This document shows, in pieces, positions 42,469-51,893 of a DNA stretch of 64,000 nucleotides. Position numbers and translations under genes: made by a program. Below the pieces are notes generated by a model. The model was not told the DNA's origin. It did no database searches and was given only the letters and a program-made list of their open reading frames with translations. Within the stretch, counting starts at the first letter, position 1, and the number at the start of each line of letters is the position of its first letter. The DNA comes from Stercoripulliclostridium_A sp045577735 (lineage in GTDB: Bacteria > Bacillota > Clostridia > Christensenellales > DTU072). The DNA is taken from positions 40,704 to 104,703 of the forward strand of contig JAZNIY010000013.1 in the NCBI GenBank assembly GCA_045577735.1, given 5' to 3'.

Positions 42469-43764
42469 ATGGAAAAGAATAAAGTATGGAAGATTGCGCT
42501 AATCATAATTTGTGTGCTACTTGTTGGTGCTCTTGCAACGTCATTAGGCATACTTGCCCACAAGGTTAAGGTCTTTAATACCGAAATGGGCGCTGTATAC
42601 GATGGTGCGTTTTATCAAACGCTCGATGGCTTAGGGGATATGGAAAACAAACTAAAAAAGGTTCAAGTTTCCAACTATAACAAAACCAAAAAGCAACTCT
42701 TGCAAGAAGTTTACGTTGATTGCGAGGTTACGGCAGTCAATCTTGCAAGGCTAAATAACGAAGAGTTTGATACGGCAAAAGTAATAAAATTCGTCAATCA
42801 GCTAGGTGGGTTTTCTGCATACCTTGCAAAAAAATTGCCCGACGAGAACGTAACGGAAGCAGAAAACCAAAAACTTATGAAACTGACGGAGGTGGTTTCT
42901 GCGTTGGAAAAAGCCTTTTCGGAGGCCGGGGATGCCGTGGCGCTAGGTGGTAATTTGTACAACACCTTAAGCGAGGGAATACAAACGCTAAGTGGAGTAT
43001 ACGATGCTTTTGACCAAACTACTGTGGATTATCCCGAGATGATTTATGACGGACCGTTTTCGGAAGGACTATTGGATAGGGAAGCAAAATTTCTTAAAGA
43101 TAAAAACGAGGTAGAGGAAAGCGTTAGCCTAGAGAAAATAATTGCTTTGTATGGTAGTGGCGAAAGCGAGGGCGAAGTAAGTGGTGCAATACCATCTTAC
43201 CTTTACTCCATACCGGACGGTAGTGTGGAAGTAAGCAAAGTAGGTGGCTATATCGTGGAGATAGCGAGGGACTCTCATGAGGGGGAAGTCAATCTCACGA
43301 AGGAACAAGCATTAAGCACGGCAAAAGGGTTTTTAGAAAATATTGGATATAACGGACTTGAGGCAGTATGGGTATCCATAAATAGTTATATGGCATATAT
43401 AAACTTTGCTTTTGTCAAAGATGGTGTAATATATTATCCGGACCTAATCAAGGTTAAAATAAGTTTGGTCGGTGGAGAAATTTTGGGGCTTGATGCACAA
43501 AACTTTTTGTACAACCACGTGGAAAGAACGCTTAAAGAGAACCTTGGTGACGTTAACACGATTACTTTCAAAGAGGGCTTTGAGGCCGTAGTAAAAAGGC
43601 GAGTCATTATTCCAACGGAGTGGAACACGGAAATAGAAGCTTATGAAGTCGCGGGAAAATACGACGATGCCTTCTATTATATCTACTACGATGCAACAAC
43701 GCTCGAAGAAATTAAGGTTATGAGGGTGATACAAGACGAAAATCAAGGCGAGCTCATTGTATAA
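42469..43764 (+). CDS. ypeB: Germination protein YpeB
   Basis: 431 residues from ATG 42469. The open frame extends into sleB, but SD AGGAGG at 42459-42464, overlapping the sleB TAG, sets this start. An N-terminal hydrophobic segment (about 5-26) precedes an alpha-helical region with conserved features of the family (AFYQTLDGLGDMENKLKK). C-terminal PepSY-like repeats follow (VNLTKEQALSTAKGFLENIG). YpeB is required for deposition or stability of SleB in the spore. The sleB-ypeB order is the classical operon. Confidence 0.92.
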   Translation: MEKNKVWKIALIIICVLLVGALATSLGILAHKVKVFNTEMGAVYDGAFYQTLDGLGDMENKLKKVQVSNYNKTKKQLLQEVYVDCEVTAVNLARLNNEEFDTAKVIKFVNQLGGFSAYLAKKLPDENVTEAENQKLMKLTEVVSALEKAFSEAGDAVALGGNLYNTLSEGIQTLSGVYDAFDQTTVDYPEMIYDGPFSEGLLDREAKFLKDKNEVEESVSLEKIIALYGSGESEGEVSGAIPSYLYSIPDGSVEVSKVGGYIVEIARDSHEGEVNLTKEQALSTAKGFLENIGYNGLEAVWVSINSYMAYINFAFVKDGVIYYPDLIKVKISLVGGEILGLDAQNFLYNHVERTLKENLGDVNTITFKEGFEAVVKRRVIIPTEWNTEIEAYEVAGKYDDAFYYIYYDATTLEEIKVMRVIQDENQGELIV

Positions 43765-43782
43765 AGTGTTAGTTTATAATTG

Positions 43783-43811
43783 TTGACTATGCAAGTTAAA
43801 TAAGTTATAAT
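43783..43811 (+). promoter_or_regulatory. Promoter of the lipoprotein gene
   Basis: TTGACT at 43783-43788, 17-bp spacer, TATAAT at 43806-43811. Confidence 0.8.
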
Positions 43812-43842
43812 ACTAGTACTATTTTAGTTAAGAAGGTACGAA

Positions 43843-44730
43843 ATGCGTAAATTTTTAATCGTTATGCTCGTTGTAGTCTTTACCGTATGCGTTGGTATCA
43901 GCATGGTTTCTTGTAACAATGACGTGGACCATGCAGGTAGCAAATGGACTAACGAAGAAGTTTTAAGTTATGAAATGTACGACGGCAACACCCTTGTTGG
44001 TGCTCTCGTAATTAAGACCGAAAGAGTTGCTTCCGGCGCTCAAACCCTAAATATGACCGGCGAGACCCACGAGGTTTCTGCCTCCACCAGAGGTGTTAGA
44101 GTTACCATGGCTGCAACTGACCTTGAGGGCAACGTTATTATGGCAAGCGAAAGTTTGCTTAATGGTTTCACTACTCTTGCAAGTGCAAAGAAGGTAAGCT
44201 ACAAAGGTACTGAGTACACTACCAAGGCTCGTTATGACGGCAAGCGTTATATCTATTCCGTAAATGGTGGCGAAGAAAAGAAGATTAGAATCAAAACCGG
44301 CTTTGTAGACAACGAACTTCTCTACACCACTCTTCGTGCTTACACCTTGGAAAACAACTATTCCAGCACCTATACCGTTATTGATAACGTTGCAGGCGAA
44401 CAAGTTAAAATGAACATTTCAACTTCTAATCCCGAGGTTCGCTATAATGGTACTGCTCACGAGGTAGCCGGTGAAAAGGTGCAAGGAATAAGCATTTTCT
44501 CCGATGGAGTAGAGCAAGACATGAAAACCAACGTAAAGTGTGTTGAACTCAAAGTTCAAAGAGCAGAAGCTCCTGTTGGAACTCCAATTTATATTACCTA
44601 TTCCGTTGAAGGAGAAGGTGGTCTTTCAGTTCTTGGGGCAGGTTCTACCGGTTTGTATTCCACGCACATTCCAGTTAAGATTGTTGAAAATAATTTGACC
44701 TATAAGCTGGCATCTATTGCTTGCAAATAG
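43843..44730 (+). CDS. Predicted lipoprotein, unknown function
   Basis: 295 residues, SD AAGAAGG. A type II signal peptide is followed by MVSC at residues 21-24, so Cys24 is the probable lipid-anchored residue. The mature part is beta-rich and polar, with no domain I recognise; it ends with an Ig-like stretch (VKCVELKVQRAE..ITYSVEGEGG). Own promoter and terminator. Probably attached to the outer face of the membrane. Confidence 0.78.
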   Translation: MRKFLIVMLVVVFTVCVGISMVSCNNDVDHAGSKWTNEEVLSYEMYDGNTLVGALVIKTERVASGAQTLNMTGETHEVSASTRGVRVTMAATDLEGNVIMASESLLNGFTTLASAKKVSYKGTEYTTKARYDGKRYIYSVNGGEEKKIRIKTGFVDNELLYTTLRAYTLENNYSSTYTVIDNVAGEQVKMNISTSNPEVRYNGTAHEVAGEKVQGISIFSDGVEQDMKTNVKCVELKVQRAEAPVGTPIYITYSVEGEGGLSVLGAGSTGLYSTHIPVKIVENNLTYKLASIACK

Positions 44731-44761
44731 CATTAATAATTATAGTAAGAAAAGCAAAAAT

Positions 44762-44792
44762 AAAAGCTCCGTAAAGGAGCTTTTTCTTTTTT
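44762..44792 (+). terminator. Rho-independent terminator
   Basis: AAAAGCTCC / GGAGCTTTT with loop GTAAA and a long T-run. Confidence 0.9.
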
Positions 44793-44818
44793 AAACCCTT
44801 GGGTAAGCGTGCTTTCGT

Positions 44819-45967
44819 TTAGTCGGCGCTTTGGGTGATTAGCATTTTATCGTTTATTCCTTTCGTATTGTTTTCTACCATAACTTCGTTTTCAACTTGG
44901 AAGGCGAAATCTCCGCTTTCGTCAACGTTAAGGATAATGCTTCCGTGCCTAGAGGTACGGTAGGTAACAACGCCTGCATTAAACAATCTTGTCATAAGTT
45001 CGGGCCTGGGATGAGCGTAAGCACCACCTTCATCACTAGATATAATAGCGTATTCGGCGCTGATTTCTTGGAGGAATTCTTCACCCGTGGATCCTGCTGC
45101 TCCGTGGTGTCCCACTTTTAATACGTCAATATCGAGGGCGCTTTCGCCAAGCTCGTTTATGAACCAGTTTTCCGTTTCAAAGGTAGCGTCACCGGTTAAA
45201 AGTATTTTGCGAGAGGAAGCGGTAAGAAGAATGATGGGGCTCATGCCGTTTGATTCCTCGGAATCAAAAGCGGGATCATCGTCTTGGAAAGTGCTGTAGC
45301 CGGGAGCGTATACGTCAATTTCGTAGCCATTTCCGGAAATATAGTTGTCATAGAATTCGCCGTCAGCGTCAATCTTACGTAGATTACTTGCGTTTGCCAC
45401 TTCATCGTTAGCTTTGGCTTTGAAATTCTCGTAAGATTCCGTTCCCTTTACTACGTCGTTGTACATTATATTGGTTACGCTGTAACTATCCAAAACGTAG
45501 GGGAAGATGTTGTAGTGGTCGGTGTCGGGGTGTGTTGCAATTAAGTAATCTATGGTGTCGGTAACGCCTACGGCAAAGAGATATTCTAGGTAGGAATCCT
45601 TAATCTCTTTGGAAGGATATTGGGTAGAACCACTACCTGCGTCGATTAGTACGTTGACTCCGTCACTAAATTGACAAAGTATGGCATCCCCTTGACCAAC
45701 GTTTATGAAATGCACTTTGCAAGTTACGTTTTCAAGTATGACCGTAGAATTTGCTGAGCTCAAATTTCCACCAAGTTGAACCACTTGTGGCACACCATAT
45801 CCGTTGTTTTGGTTACTCAAATCGCCAGCATTTTGATTAATGCCATCAATAAGGCCTTGTGCTAGGGGGCTAAAAGCGAGGGCGACTACAAGCGCCAATA
45901 TGACTGCAACAACAATTAAAATGAGTAGGGTGGTTTTGTTAAACTTTAAAGTTATCTTTTTTGCCAT
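44819..45967 (-). CDS. ComEC/Rec2-type metallo-beta-lactamase-fold protein, membrane-anchored
   Basis: 382 residues, SD AAGGAG. One N-terminal transmembrane segment (about 11-32), then a linker rich in Asn, Gln and Gly. The MBL fold has VHFINVGQGDAIL, LIDAGSG, THPDTDHYN (the HxDxDH metal motif), LTGDAT and KVGHHGAAGST. This is the catalytic domain found at the C-terminus of ComEC competence channels, here free of the channel. Related stand-alone proteins are predicted extracellular nucleases or phosphodiesterases. Single-gene unit with its own promoter, divergent from the MFS gene. Confidence 0.82.
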   Translation of the reverse strand: MAKKITLKFNKTTLLILIVVAVILALVVALAFSPLAQGLIDGINQNAGDLSNQNNGYGVPQVVQLGGNLSSANSTVILENVTCKVHFINVGQGDAILCQFSDGVNVLIDAGSGSTQYPSKEIKDSYLEYLFAVGVTDTIDYLIATHPDTDHYNIFPYVLDSYSVTNIMYNDVVKGTESYENFKAKANDEVANASNLRKIDADGEFYDNYISGNGYEIDVYAPGYSTFQDDDPAFDSEESNGMSPIILLTASSRKILLTGDATFETENWFINELGESALDIDVLKVGHHGAAGSTGEEFLQEISAEYAIISSDEGGAYAHPRPELMTRLFNAGVVTYRTSRHGSIILNVDESGDFAFQVENEVMVENNTKGINDKMLITQSAD

Positions 45968-46009
45968 AGCGAACTCCTTTAATATTTATTTAAAATATAC
46001 TCTATATAA

Positions 46010-46038
46010 ATTATATAATAATTTCCATATAAATTCAA
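46010..46038 (-). promoter_or_regulatory. Promoter of the MBL-fold gene
   Basis: Minus strand: TTGAAT (46038-46033), 17-bp spacer, TATAAT (46015-46010). Confidence 0.7.
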
Positions 46039-46047
46039 TATTTGGTA

Positions 46048-46076
46048 TTGAAAAAGACTTCTTTTTCGTTTATAAT
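46048..46076 (+). promoter_or_regulatory. Promoter of the MFS operon
   Basis: TTGAAA at 46048-46053, 17-bp spacer, TATAAT at 46071-46076. The -35 lies only 9 bp from the divergent minus-strand -35, so the two promoters are back to back. Confidence 0.8.
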
Positions 46077-46106
46077 GGATAAAGGATAAAATTTTTTTTG
46101 AGGTGA

Positions 46107-47762
46107 ATGATGAAACTCAATTATTGGAGAACATTAAAAGTTGGTTTAGCGTTCGCAGTAATTCAAGTTTTCTGGACGGCATACGACTACGTTGTACCGC
46201 TATTACTTGAAAACACCTTTGGTCTTTCCAACAGCTTGCGTGGTTTGATAATGGGTGCTGACAACCTTCTAAGCCTTTTCTTACTTCCCATTTTTGGTAA
46301 GTTAAGTGACAAGACGAACACAAAGTGGGGACGTCGTACTCCCTTTATCGTGCTTGGTACGATAGCTAGCGTTATCATTATGATTTTCGTTCCTATCACT
46401 TCCAATGCACAATTAAAATCGTCTTTGAATTTGCGTTCCGAGATTACTGCAACCCATGTGGAAGGTTACGTATACACCGACCATGAAGGCAAGTCATACA
46501 ACGCAGAAGAGCTTTATACTATGCTCTACAACGAGGGCGCGCACAACTCCGACTACTGCGACCGTCAATACTTCAAAGACTTTGGTGGCGAAACTTTGGA
46601 AGAGTACCTAAAGATTGCCCTAAATCCCCTTGATGAAAATGGTGAATATACCGAAGAGTATAATACCTTTGTAAAGACGGGTATCAACAGTTATGCAACC
46701 GACCAAATTTTCCAAAAGATTACTAAGGGTAACATCACTCCTCTAGTTCTCTATATGGTAGTATTGCTTCTCGTTCTTATAGCGATGGCAACCTTCCGCT
46801 CACCGGCTGTTGCTCTAATGCCTGACGTAACGCCCAAGCCCTTGCGTTCACAAGCAAACGCAATGATAAACCTCGCCGGTGGCGCCGGTGGCGCGGTAGC
46901 GTTCCTAATTTATACCATCACGTTCATGATTAACCCCTATGGATATATGGCAATCTTTATTGCAGTTGCTTGCGCTATGCTCATACTTCTTGCACTCTTC
47001 TTGTGGCTCGTTAATGAACCCAAGTTATTCCAAGAATGTCAAGACTTATGCGCTGAGTACGGAATTAGTAACGACGATGATGAAGAAGTTCAAGCCGGCG
47101 TAGATGAAGAAGACCTTGCTCTCGAAACGGGCAAATCCAAGAAGGCAAGAATGATTTCCTTCTTCCTCATCCTTGCATCCATCTTTATGTGGTTCATGGG
47201 CTACAATGCAATTTCCTCTAACCTCTCCATTTATATCACCAAGACGTTGGGTCAATCAGCCGGTATCGGTGGCGTAATAAGTGGTGTATCGATGGGTGTT
47301 AGTGCCGTAGCATTCATTCCTGTTGGCTGGCTCGCAGTTAAGATTGGTAGAAGAAAGTCCATTATGTTAGGCTTTGGCCTTGCAGTAATAAGCTACTTGC
47401 TAATATTCTTCTTTGCAGCAACTCCCAGCAGTTATGCAGTTTACCTCTATGCAATATTCTACTTGATTGCAGGCTTCGGTTTGATAATTGGTAACGTCAA
47501 CACCTTCCCCATGGTTGTTGAACTTTCTTCCAATGCAACCATCGGTAAGTACACCGGTTTGTACTATACCGCAACGATGTCTGCTCAAGCAATTACCCCC
47601 TTCATCGCTGGTTTGATAATGGACGAATGGGGCACCAAGTACTTGTTCTTGTACTCCGTAATTTGCGTAATAATTTCTATTGCTCTTATGTTCTTTGTAA
47701 AACACGGCGACAGTAAGGCTGTTCCAAAGAGTGCACTCGAAATGTTGGGTGAAGACGGTTAA
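46107..47762 (+). CDS. MFS transporter, sugar-symporter-like
   Basis: 551 residues, about 12 transmembrane segments. The cytoplasmic loop GKLSDKTNTKWGRRTPFI carries the MFS A-motif-like DKxxxxxGRRxP pattern. PDVTPKPLRSQANA is typical of the SLC45/GPH-like sugar transporter branch. Between the third and fourth segments is an extra polar loop of about 115 residues (about 100-215), probably extracellular. A second long acidic cytoplasmic loop (about 313-345) splits the two halves. A second ATG follows the first. It is co-transcribed with the exported protein 21 nt downstream. Substrate unknown. Confidence 0.82.
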   Translation: MMKLNYWRTLKVGLAFAVIQVFWTAYDYVVPLLLENTFGLSNSLRGLIMGADNLLSLFLLPIFGKLSDKTNTKWGRRTPFIVLGTIASVIIMIFVPITSNAQLKSSLNLRSEITATHVEGYVYTDHEGKSYNAEELYTMLYNEGAHNSDYCDRQYFKDFGGETLEEYLKIALNPLDENGEYTEEYNTFVKTGINSYATDQIFQKITKGNITPLVLYMVVLLLVLIAMATFRSPAVALMPDVTPKPLRSQANAMINLAGGAGGAVAFLIYTITFMINPYGYMAIFIAVACAMLILLALFLWLVNEPKLFQECQDLCAEYGISNDDDEEVQAGVDEEDLALETGKSKKARMISFFLILASIFMWFMGYNAISSNLSIYITKTLGQSAGIGGVISGVSMGVSAVAFIPVGWLAVKIGRRKSIMLGFGLAVISYLLIFFFAATPSSYAVYLYAIFYLIAGFGLIIGNVNTFPMVVELSSNATIGKYTGLYYTATMSAQAITPFIAGLIMDEWGTKYLFLYSVICVIISIALMFFVKHGDSKAVPKSALEMLGEDG

Positions 47763-47783
47763 AAAATAAATAGGAGAAAAAAG

Positions 47784-48752
47784 ATGAAAAGGATTAAAAA
47801 GTTTATAGCAGCATTTGGCTCAATGTTAGTAATAGCAGTAGTGCTTGCAGGATTCCTTGCCCCCATGATGGCAAAGAGCACAGTAACTCTAGAAGCATTT
47901 AAGCCCGGTGAAAAACCCGAAGGTGAAAAGCTTGACTTGGTTATGCCCGATGCAAACGATACCGAAGCAGTTATTAAGTTTGCAGCAGACCTTTATGCAA
48001 TTGCTTCCGAAAAGTATTGCACCGCAGAAAACGTAGCATATCAAACCAGCTACACCAACACCATGCTTAACGTTCCCGTTGCAGGTTATCGTTTCAACCT
48101 ACGCAACCAAGACAGAACTCACTATACCGAATACGCATACATTAATGGTGACACCAACAACCCCACCATTAAGGTTCTTATGGCTTTTATGGGCGCATTT
48201 GCCGGCGATAGCACTCGTTTTGCGGAAGCTCGCTATACCGATGATAGCATGGATTATATCCAATCCACTAAGTACGTTGCTCCCGACCAAGACCATCAAC
48301 CCACCCCCGTTATTGATGAAGTTGGCTATCCCTCGTTTGATATTCCTTGGGGCGAAGCAACTACTTCAACAATGGAAAAGCACGATTATGGTTATCGTCT
48401 AACCGACCACGACGTCACTGTCGAAACCATTTCCGAAGCAACCGTAACTTATAACGAAGAAGAGGGCTACTACACTTTGAAGTTGAAGCTCGACCTCGTT
48501 AAGGCTACCGAAAACATCACCCTTCCCAACCTTAGAAAGAACGCAAACGATCCCGATGCTTACTACAGCAAGCTTGACCAAACCATCGAAATTTGGGACA
48601 ACGGCTATCCTCGTTTCTTCCTAGCAGAAGACACTTGGCAAGGTATGGTTGCAAGTGACCTCGTATTCTCCACCACCTATTACTTTGATGAATACTGGAC
48701 CAATATTGATAACTATCAATATATGAGCGAATACTGCAAACTTGTTGACTAA
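47784..48752 (+). CDS. Exported protein of unknown function, paired with the MFS transporter
   Basis: 322 residues, SD AGGAG. The N-terminal hydrophobic segment (about 7-28) ends in APMMA, a possible signal peptidase site; there is no lipobox. The mature part is rich in Tyr, Asp and Thr, with no recognised domain. It follows the transporter by 21 nt and precedes a shared terminator, so the two form a two-gene operon. A role as partner or sensor of the transporter is inference only. Confidence 0.75.
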   Translation: MKRIKKFIAAFGSMLVIAVVLAGFLAPMMAKSTVTLEAFKPGEKPEGEKLDLVMPDANDTEAVIKFAADLYAIASEKYCTAENVAYQTSYTNTMLNVPVAGYRFNLRNQDRTHYTEYAYINGDTNNPTIKVLMAFMGAFAGDSTRFAEARYTDDSMDYIQSTKYVAPDQDHQPTPVIDEVGYPSFDIPWGEATTSTMEKHDYGYRLTDHDVTVETISEATVTYNEEEGYYTLKLKLDLVKATENITLPNLRKNANDPDAYYSKLDQTIEIWDNGYPRFFLAEDTWQGMVASDLVFSTTYYFDEYWTNIDNYQYMSEYCKLVD

Positions 48753-48768
48753 TCTAAACAAATAGAAA

Positions 48769-48799
48769 ACGGCACCCGTTTATGGGTGCCGTATTTTTT
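48769..48799. terminator. Terminator between convergent operons
   Basis: ACGGCACCC / GGGTGCCGT with loop GTTTAT and ATTTTTT on the plus strand. It also works for the minus-strand E1 gene ending at 48807. Confidence 0.9.
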
Positions 48800-48806
48800 G
48801 TCTTAA

Positions 48807-51083
48807 TTATTGTAGCAATGAAAGAAGTTGTTCTTTAAGATTATAGTAGCCGGACTCTAAGCCGTTTGGTGGCACTATGGTGTTAGGGGTGGAAAGTATT
48901 TCAATAGGGGCTTTTAGGACGTTAAAACAAGCCTTTTGAAGGGTTGATGCAACGTCGGTCATGATTCCTCCGCCAATGGAGCTTTCGCCCATTATGACGG
49001 CTCTTCCCGTTTTCATAACAGAAGCAATTATTGGTTCGTAATCTATTGGTGCAAGGCGCACAAGGGAGATTATTTCTAGGTCGCAACTACTTTCTTTTTG
49101 TGCTTCAATGGCATCGTAAACGGTGGGACCAACGGCAATAATTGTGAGCCTATCTCCCATCATTTTGATTGATGAATTTTCGACAATGCCCGCACTTTGG
49201 GGTGCCGTATTTGTCAAGTCAGTGCGCTTATAGAACTCTTTTGGCTCAAATATTATCGTTGGATCGGTAGAGGCAATAGAGGAGCGAAGAACGGCAAGCA
49301 TATCGCTTGGCGTGCTGGGATAATAGACCTTTAACCCACCCACTCTTGCAATAAGCCCGGAAAGGTCTTGTGAGTGTTGTCCACCATAACTTCTACCTAC
49401 CGGAAGCCTTAACGTTAGAGGGAGCGAGATTGTGCCACCGGAAAGGGTTTGCCACTTCCCGGCTTGGTTAATTATTTCATCGCTTGCCCTAGTAAGAAAA
49501 TCAGCATAGAGAAGTTCTGCAATAACGTTGCCTCCACGCATTGCGTAACCTATTTCAGCCCCAACTATAGCAGACTCAGCGATAGGTGTGTTAAATAGTT
49601 TTTCGTAAGGAAGAACGTTTTCAAAATTATAGAATACCGAATTTTCAGACTGCCAACCACGTACGTCTTCGCCATAGGCAATAAAGGATGGGTGAGAAGC
49701 GTAACCCTCCAAAATTCCAAGAGAAATAGCATCGCGTATGGTAAACTCCTTTGCCGACTTGTTAATTAGCTTTTGGTAAATTTCACTCTCTTTTAGGCTT
49801 GAATCATTTGAAGATTTAACTAGGTTTCCATTATTAAACAGATGTTTGGAAATATAGTTCTTGTCACGTTTAAGGTTAACGCAAGGACTAATGCTTTCAT
49901 CAATAGCAAGCGAATATGCGTTTAGAACGCGTGCTGATACTTGGATCTTTATTTCATCAATTTCCTCTTTTGTCGCAATACCGTTTTCAATTAAGGAACG
50001 AGCGTATGCTTCGACGGGATCAAGAGCGATCCAACTCTCAATTTCTTCTTTATTACGATTTGGGTTATCCCCAATGCTGTGTTCACTATGACGATAGGTT
50101 GTGCAACTGATGAGAGAAGCCCCTTCGCCGTTAAGAATGTTTTCTCTGTGACGCTTAACGGCATCAGCAACGGCAAAGGGATTTAGGCCGTTTACCGATT
50201 CTGCGCACATTTGGTTGGAGGCAAAGCCGGCCCCCAAACGCGCCGGATTATCGTAAGAGCCCGTTTCCAATTTGGTGTTGCCACCGCGTGCATACAAATT
50301 ATCTATTACGAAAAAGAGCAGGGGGAGCCCCTTCTTTGTCTGCCAGAGGCCTTTGAATTGGTTCATGGTTGCAAAAGCAATGGACTCGTACACGGCACCA
50401 CAATTTAGTGCGCCGTCACCTACGTTTGCAACGGTGAGGTGGTTAAGCCCGTTTACGCGATCGTACAAAGCACTGCCCACGGCAAGGGGAGCAGAGCCAC
50501 CAACAATACCATTGTTTGGGTAAGAGCCAAACGGGGTGAAATGCAGGTGCATACTACCACCAAGTCCGCGTTCTAGACCTGTTGTGCGCGCAAATATTTC
50601 ACTAAATGCACCATAGAGAATAAAGTCTACGGCATTTTGATGCGGATTGGAGGTAAGACGATCTCTAACTGCAGAATACGTGTCTGAGGGGTAGGAGGAT
50701 AAAAGGGATACCAACTCTTCTTCGCTAGAAAGCCTAATAGCCCTTAGCGATTTTGCAATGAACTCTCCGTGTGAGCGATGTGTGCCAAAAATGACGTCCT
50801 CTTTTTGAAGGGCGAGGGCCTGTCCTACTGCAACGGCTTCTTGCCCAATGGAAAGGTGTGCCGGGTATGAAAACTTGTAGCCAAGTAGTCCTTTTTCTCT
50901 AGAAACCTTAAGGGTGTTTTCAAACTCCCTAATATAGAGCATGTCCGTATAAACGTCCATTAAGACCTCTTTTCCGTAACAAGCAAGTTCCTCTTTAATG
51001 GGGCGCGAGTAAGCGTTCACCTTAATATCTTTAAAGGTGATTGTTGCTTTGGAAAGTAGATTTTCGGGAGTCATTTTGGTCAT
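48807..51083 (-). CDS. TPP-dependent 2-oxo acid/acetoin dehydrogenase E1, fused alpha and beta subunits
   Basis: 758 residues. The alpha-like part (about 1-400) holds the TPP motif VGDGALN (about 221), continued by FFVIDN, and the heterotetramer pattern GLGGSMH. The beta-like part (about 435-758) has IAYGEDVRGW, FNTPIAESAIVGAEIGYAMRG, LPVGRSYGGQHSQDL and a C-terminal transketolase-like fold. The two subunits are normally separate proteins, but such fusions are known. No E2 lipoyl acyltransferase or E3 gene is nearby, so the partner and substrate (pyruvate, branched-chain oxo acid or acetoin) are unresolved. It lies 10 nt after the HAD phosphatase gene in an operon. Confidence 0.85.
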   Translation of the reverse strand: MTKMTPENLLSKATITFKDIKVNAYSRPIKEELACYGKEVLMDVYTDMLYIREFENTLKVSREKGLLGYKFSYPAHLSIGQEAVAVGQALALQKEDVIFGTHRSHGEFIAKSLRAIRLSSEEELVSLLSSYPSDTYSAVRDRLTSNPHQNAVDFILYGAFSEIFARTTGLERGLGGSMHLHFTPFGSYPNNGIVGGSAPLAVGSALYDRVNGLNHLTVANVGDGALNCGAVYESIAFATMNQFKGLWQTKKGLPLLFFVIDNLYARGGNTKLETGSYDNPARLGAGFASNQMCAESVNGLNPFAVADAVKRHRENILNGEGASLISCTTYRHSEHSIGDNPNRNKEEIESWIALDPVEAYARSLIENGIATKEEIDEIKIQVSARVLNAYSLAIDESISPCVNLKRDKNYISKHLFNNGNLVKSSNDSSLKESEIYQKLINKSAKEFTIRDAISLGILEGYASHPSFIAYGEDVRGWQSENSVFYNFENVLPYEKLFNTPIAESAIVGAEIGYAMRGGNVIAELLYADFLTRASDEIINQAGKWQTLSGGTISLPLTLRLPVGRSYGGQHSQDLSGLIARVGGLKVYYPSTPSDMLAVLRSSIASTDPTIIFEPKEFYKRTDLTNTAPQSAGIVENSSIKMMGDRLTIIAVGPTVYDAIEAQKESSCDLEIISLVRLAPIDYEPIIASVMKTGRAVIMGESSIGGGIMTDVASTLQKACFNVLKAPIEILSTPNTIVPPNGLESGYYNLKEQLLSLLQ

Positions 51084-51093
51084 TATTGGGAAT

Positions 51094-51741
51094 CTAATCT
51101 ATATATTTAAGTAGTTCAATTGGTTTGTCTATTACGTTCCTTGCGCCAGCGTTCAAAAGTGCTTCTTTGGTAGAAAAGCCCCAAGAGCAAGCAATAAAGG
51201 TTGCCCCAGCGTTGCTTGCCGTTTTAACGTCAACCAGGCTGTCGCCTACGTACAAAGCTTCTTCAAGGGAGCAACCAAGTTTTTTTAGGCAAACGTTTAC
51301 CATATCGGGACTGGGCTTTGGTGCATAGTAGTCGGTTATGCCACACACGGCATTAATTTTATCTCCCCAGAAGGAACGCACTATGTCCTCAAGGGGCGCT
51401 TGCAATTTGTTGGATACTATGCCAATTTTTATGCCCTTTTCTATTAAGATATCGATCAACTCGTTTACTCCGTCATATGGACGAGTGTAATCGGTCAGGT
51501 GTTCGTTGTAATATGCTTTGAATATGGGCAGAGCTTGGTTAAAAGCCTCTTTATTGTCGTCTGGAAGACCACGAAGAACAAGGGCGTCAATGCCGTTGCC
51601 GACGTAACTAAGCACTTCTTCGCGACTTCTTAATGGTAAATCGAGTTTGTTTAAAGTATAATTAAGTGCAACCTTGAGGTCGTCGAGCGTGTCGGAAAGG
51701 GTGCCATCCATGTCAAAAAGTATACATTTTACCGTACTCAT
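51094..51741 (-). CDS. HAD-superfamily phosphatase (phosphoglycolate phosphatase/PpaX-like)
   Basis: About 215 residues from ATG 51741. An in-frame TTG 12 nt upstream overlaps the SD (GGAGA) and was rejected. HAD motifs in order: FDMDGTLSD (catalytic Asp pair), IGIVSNK, PKPSPDM (Lys), and YVGDSLVDV. The small helical cap fits subfamily IA. Likely substrates are phosphoglycolate, pyrophosphate or a sugar phosphate. First gene of a two-gene operon with the E1 fusion. Confidence 0.85.
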   Translation of the reverse strand: MSTVKCILFDMDGTLSDTLDDLKVALNYTLNKLDLPLRSREEVLSYVGNGIDALVLRGLPDDNKEAFNQALPIFKAYYNEHLTDYTRPYDGVNELIDILIEKGIKIGIVSNKLQAPLEDIVRSFWGDKINAVCGITDYYAPKPSPDMVNVCLKKLGCSLEEALYVGDSLVDVKTASNAGATFIACSWGFSTKEALLNAGARNVIDKPIELLKYID

Positions 51742-51859
51742 AACTATCTCCAAACAATTATATCGTTATTTTAACAAAAAATATGCTTTTAGGCAATAGA
51801 TAGGGGGCAATTCATAGTGGTCTCAATAATCATTCACAAAATTTTCAGTTTTTCCTACC

Positions 51860-51887
51860 TTGAATATTCATATTATATTGTTAAAAT
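51860..51887 (+). promoter_or_regulatory. Possible promoter of the candidate small RNA
   Basis: TTGAAT at 51860-51865, 16-bp spacer, TAAAAT at 51882-51887, in a 297-nt stretch without a gene. Confidence 0.4.
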
Positions 51888-51893
51888 ATAGAC

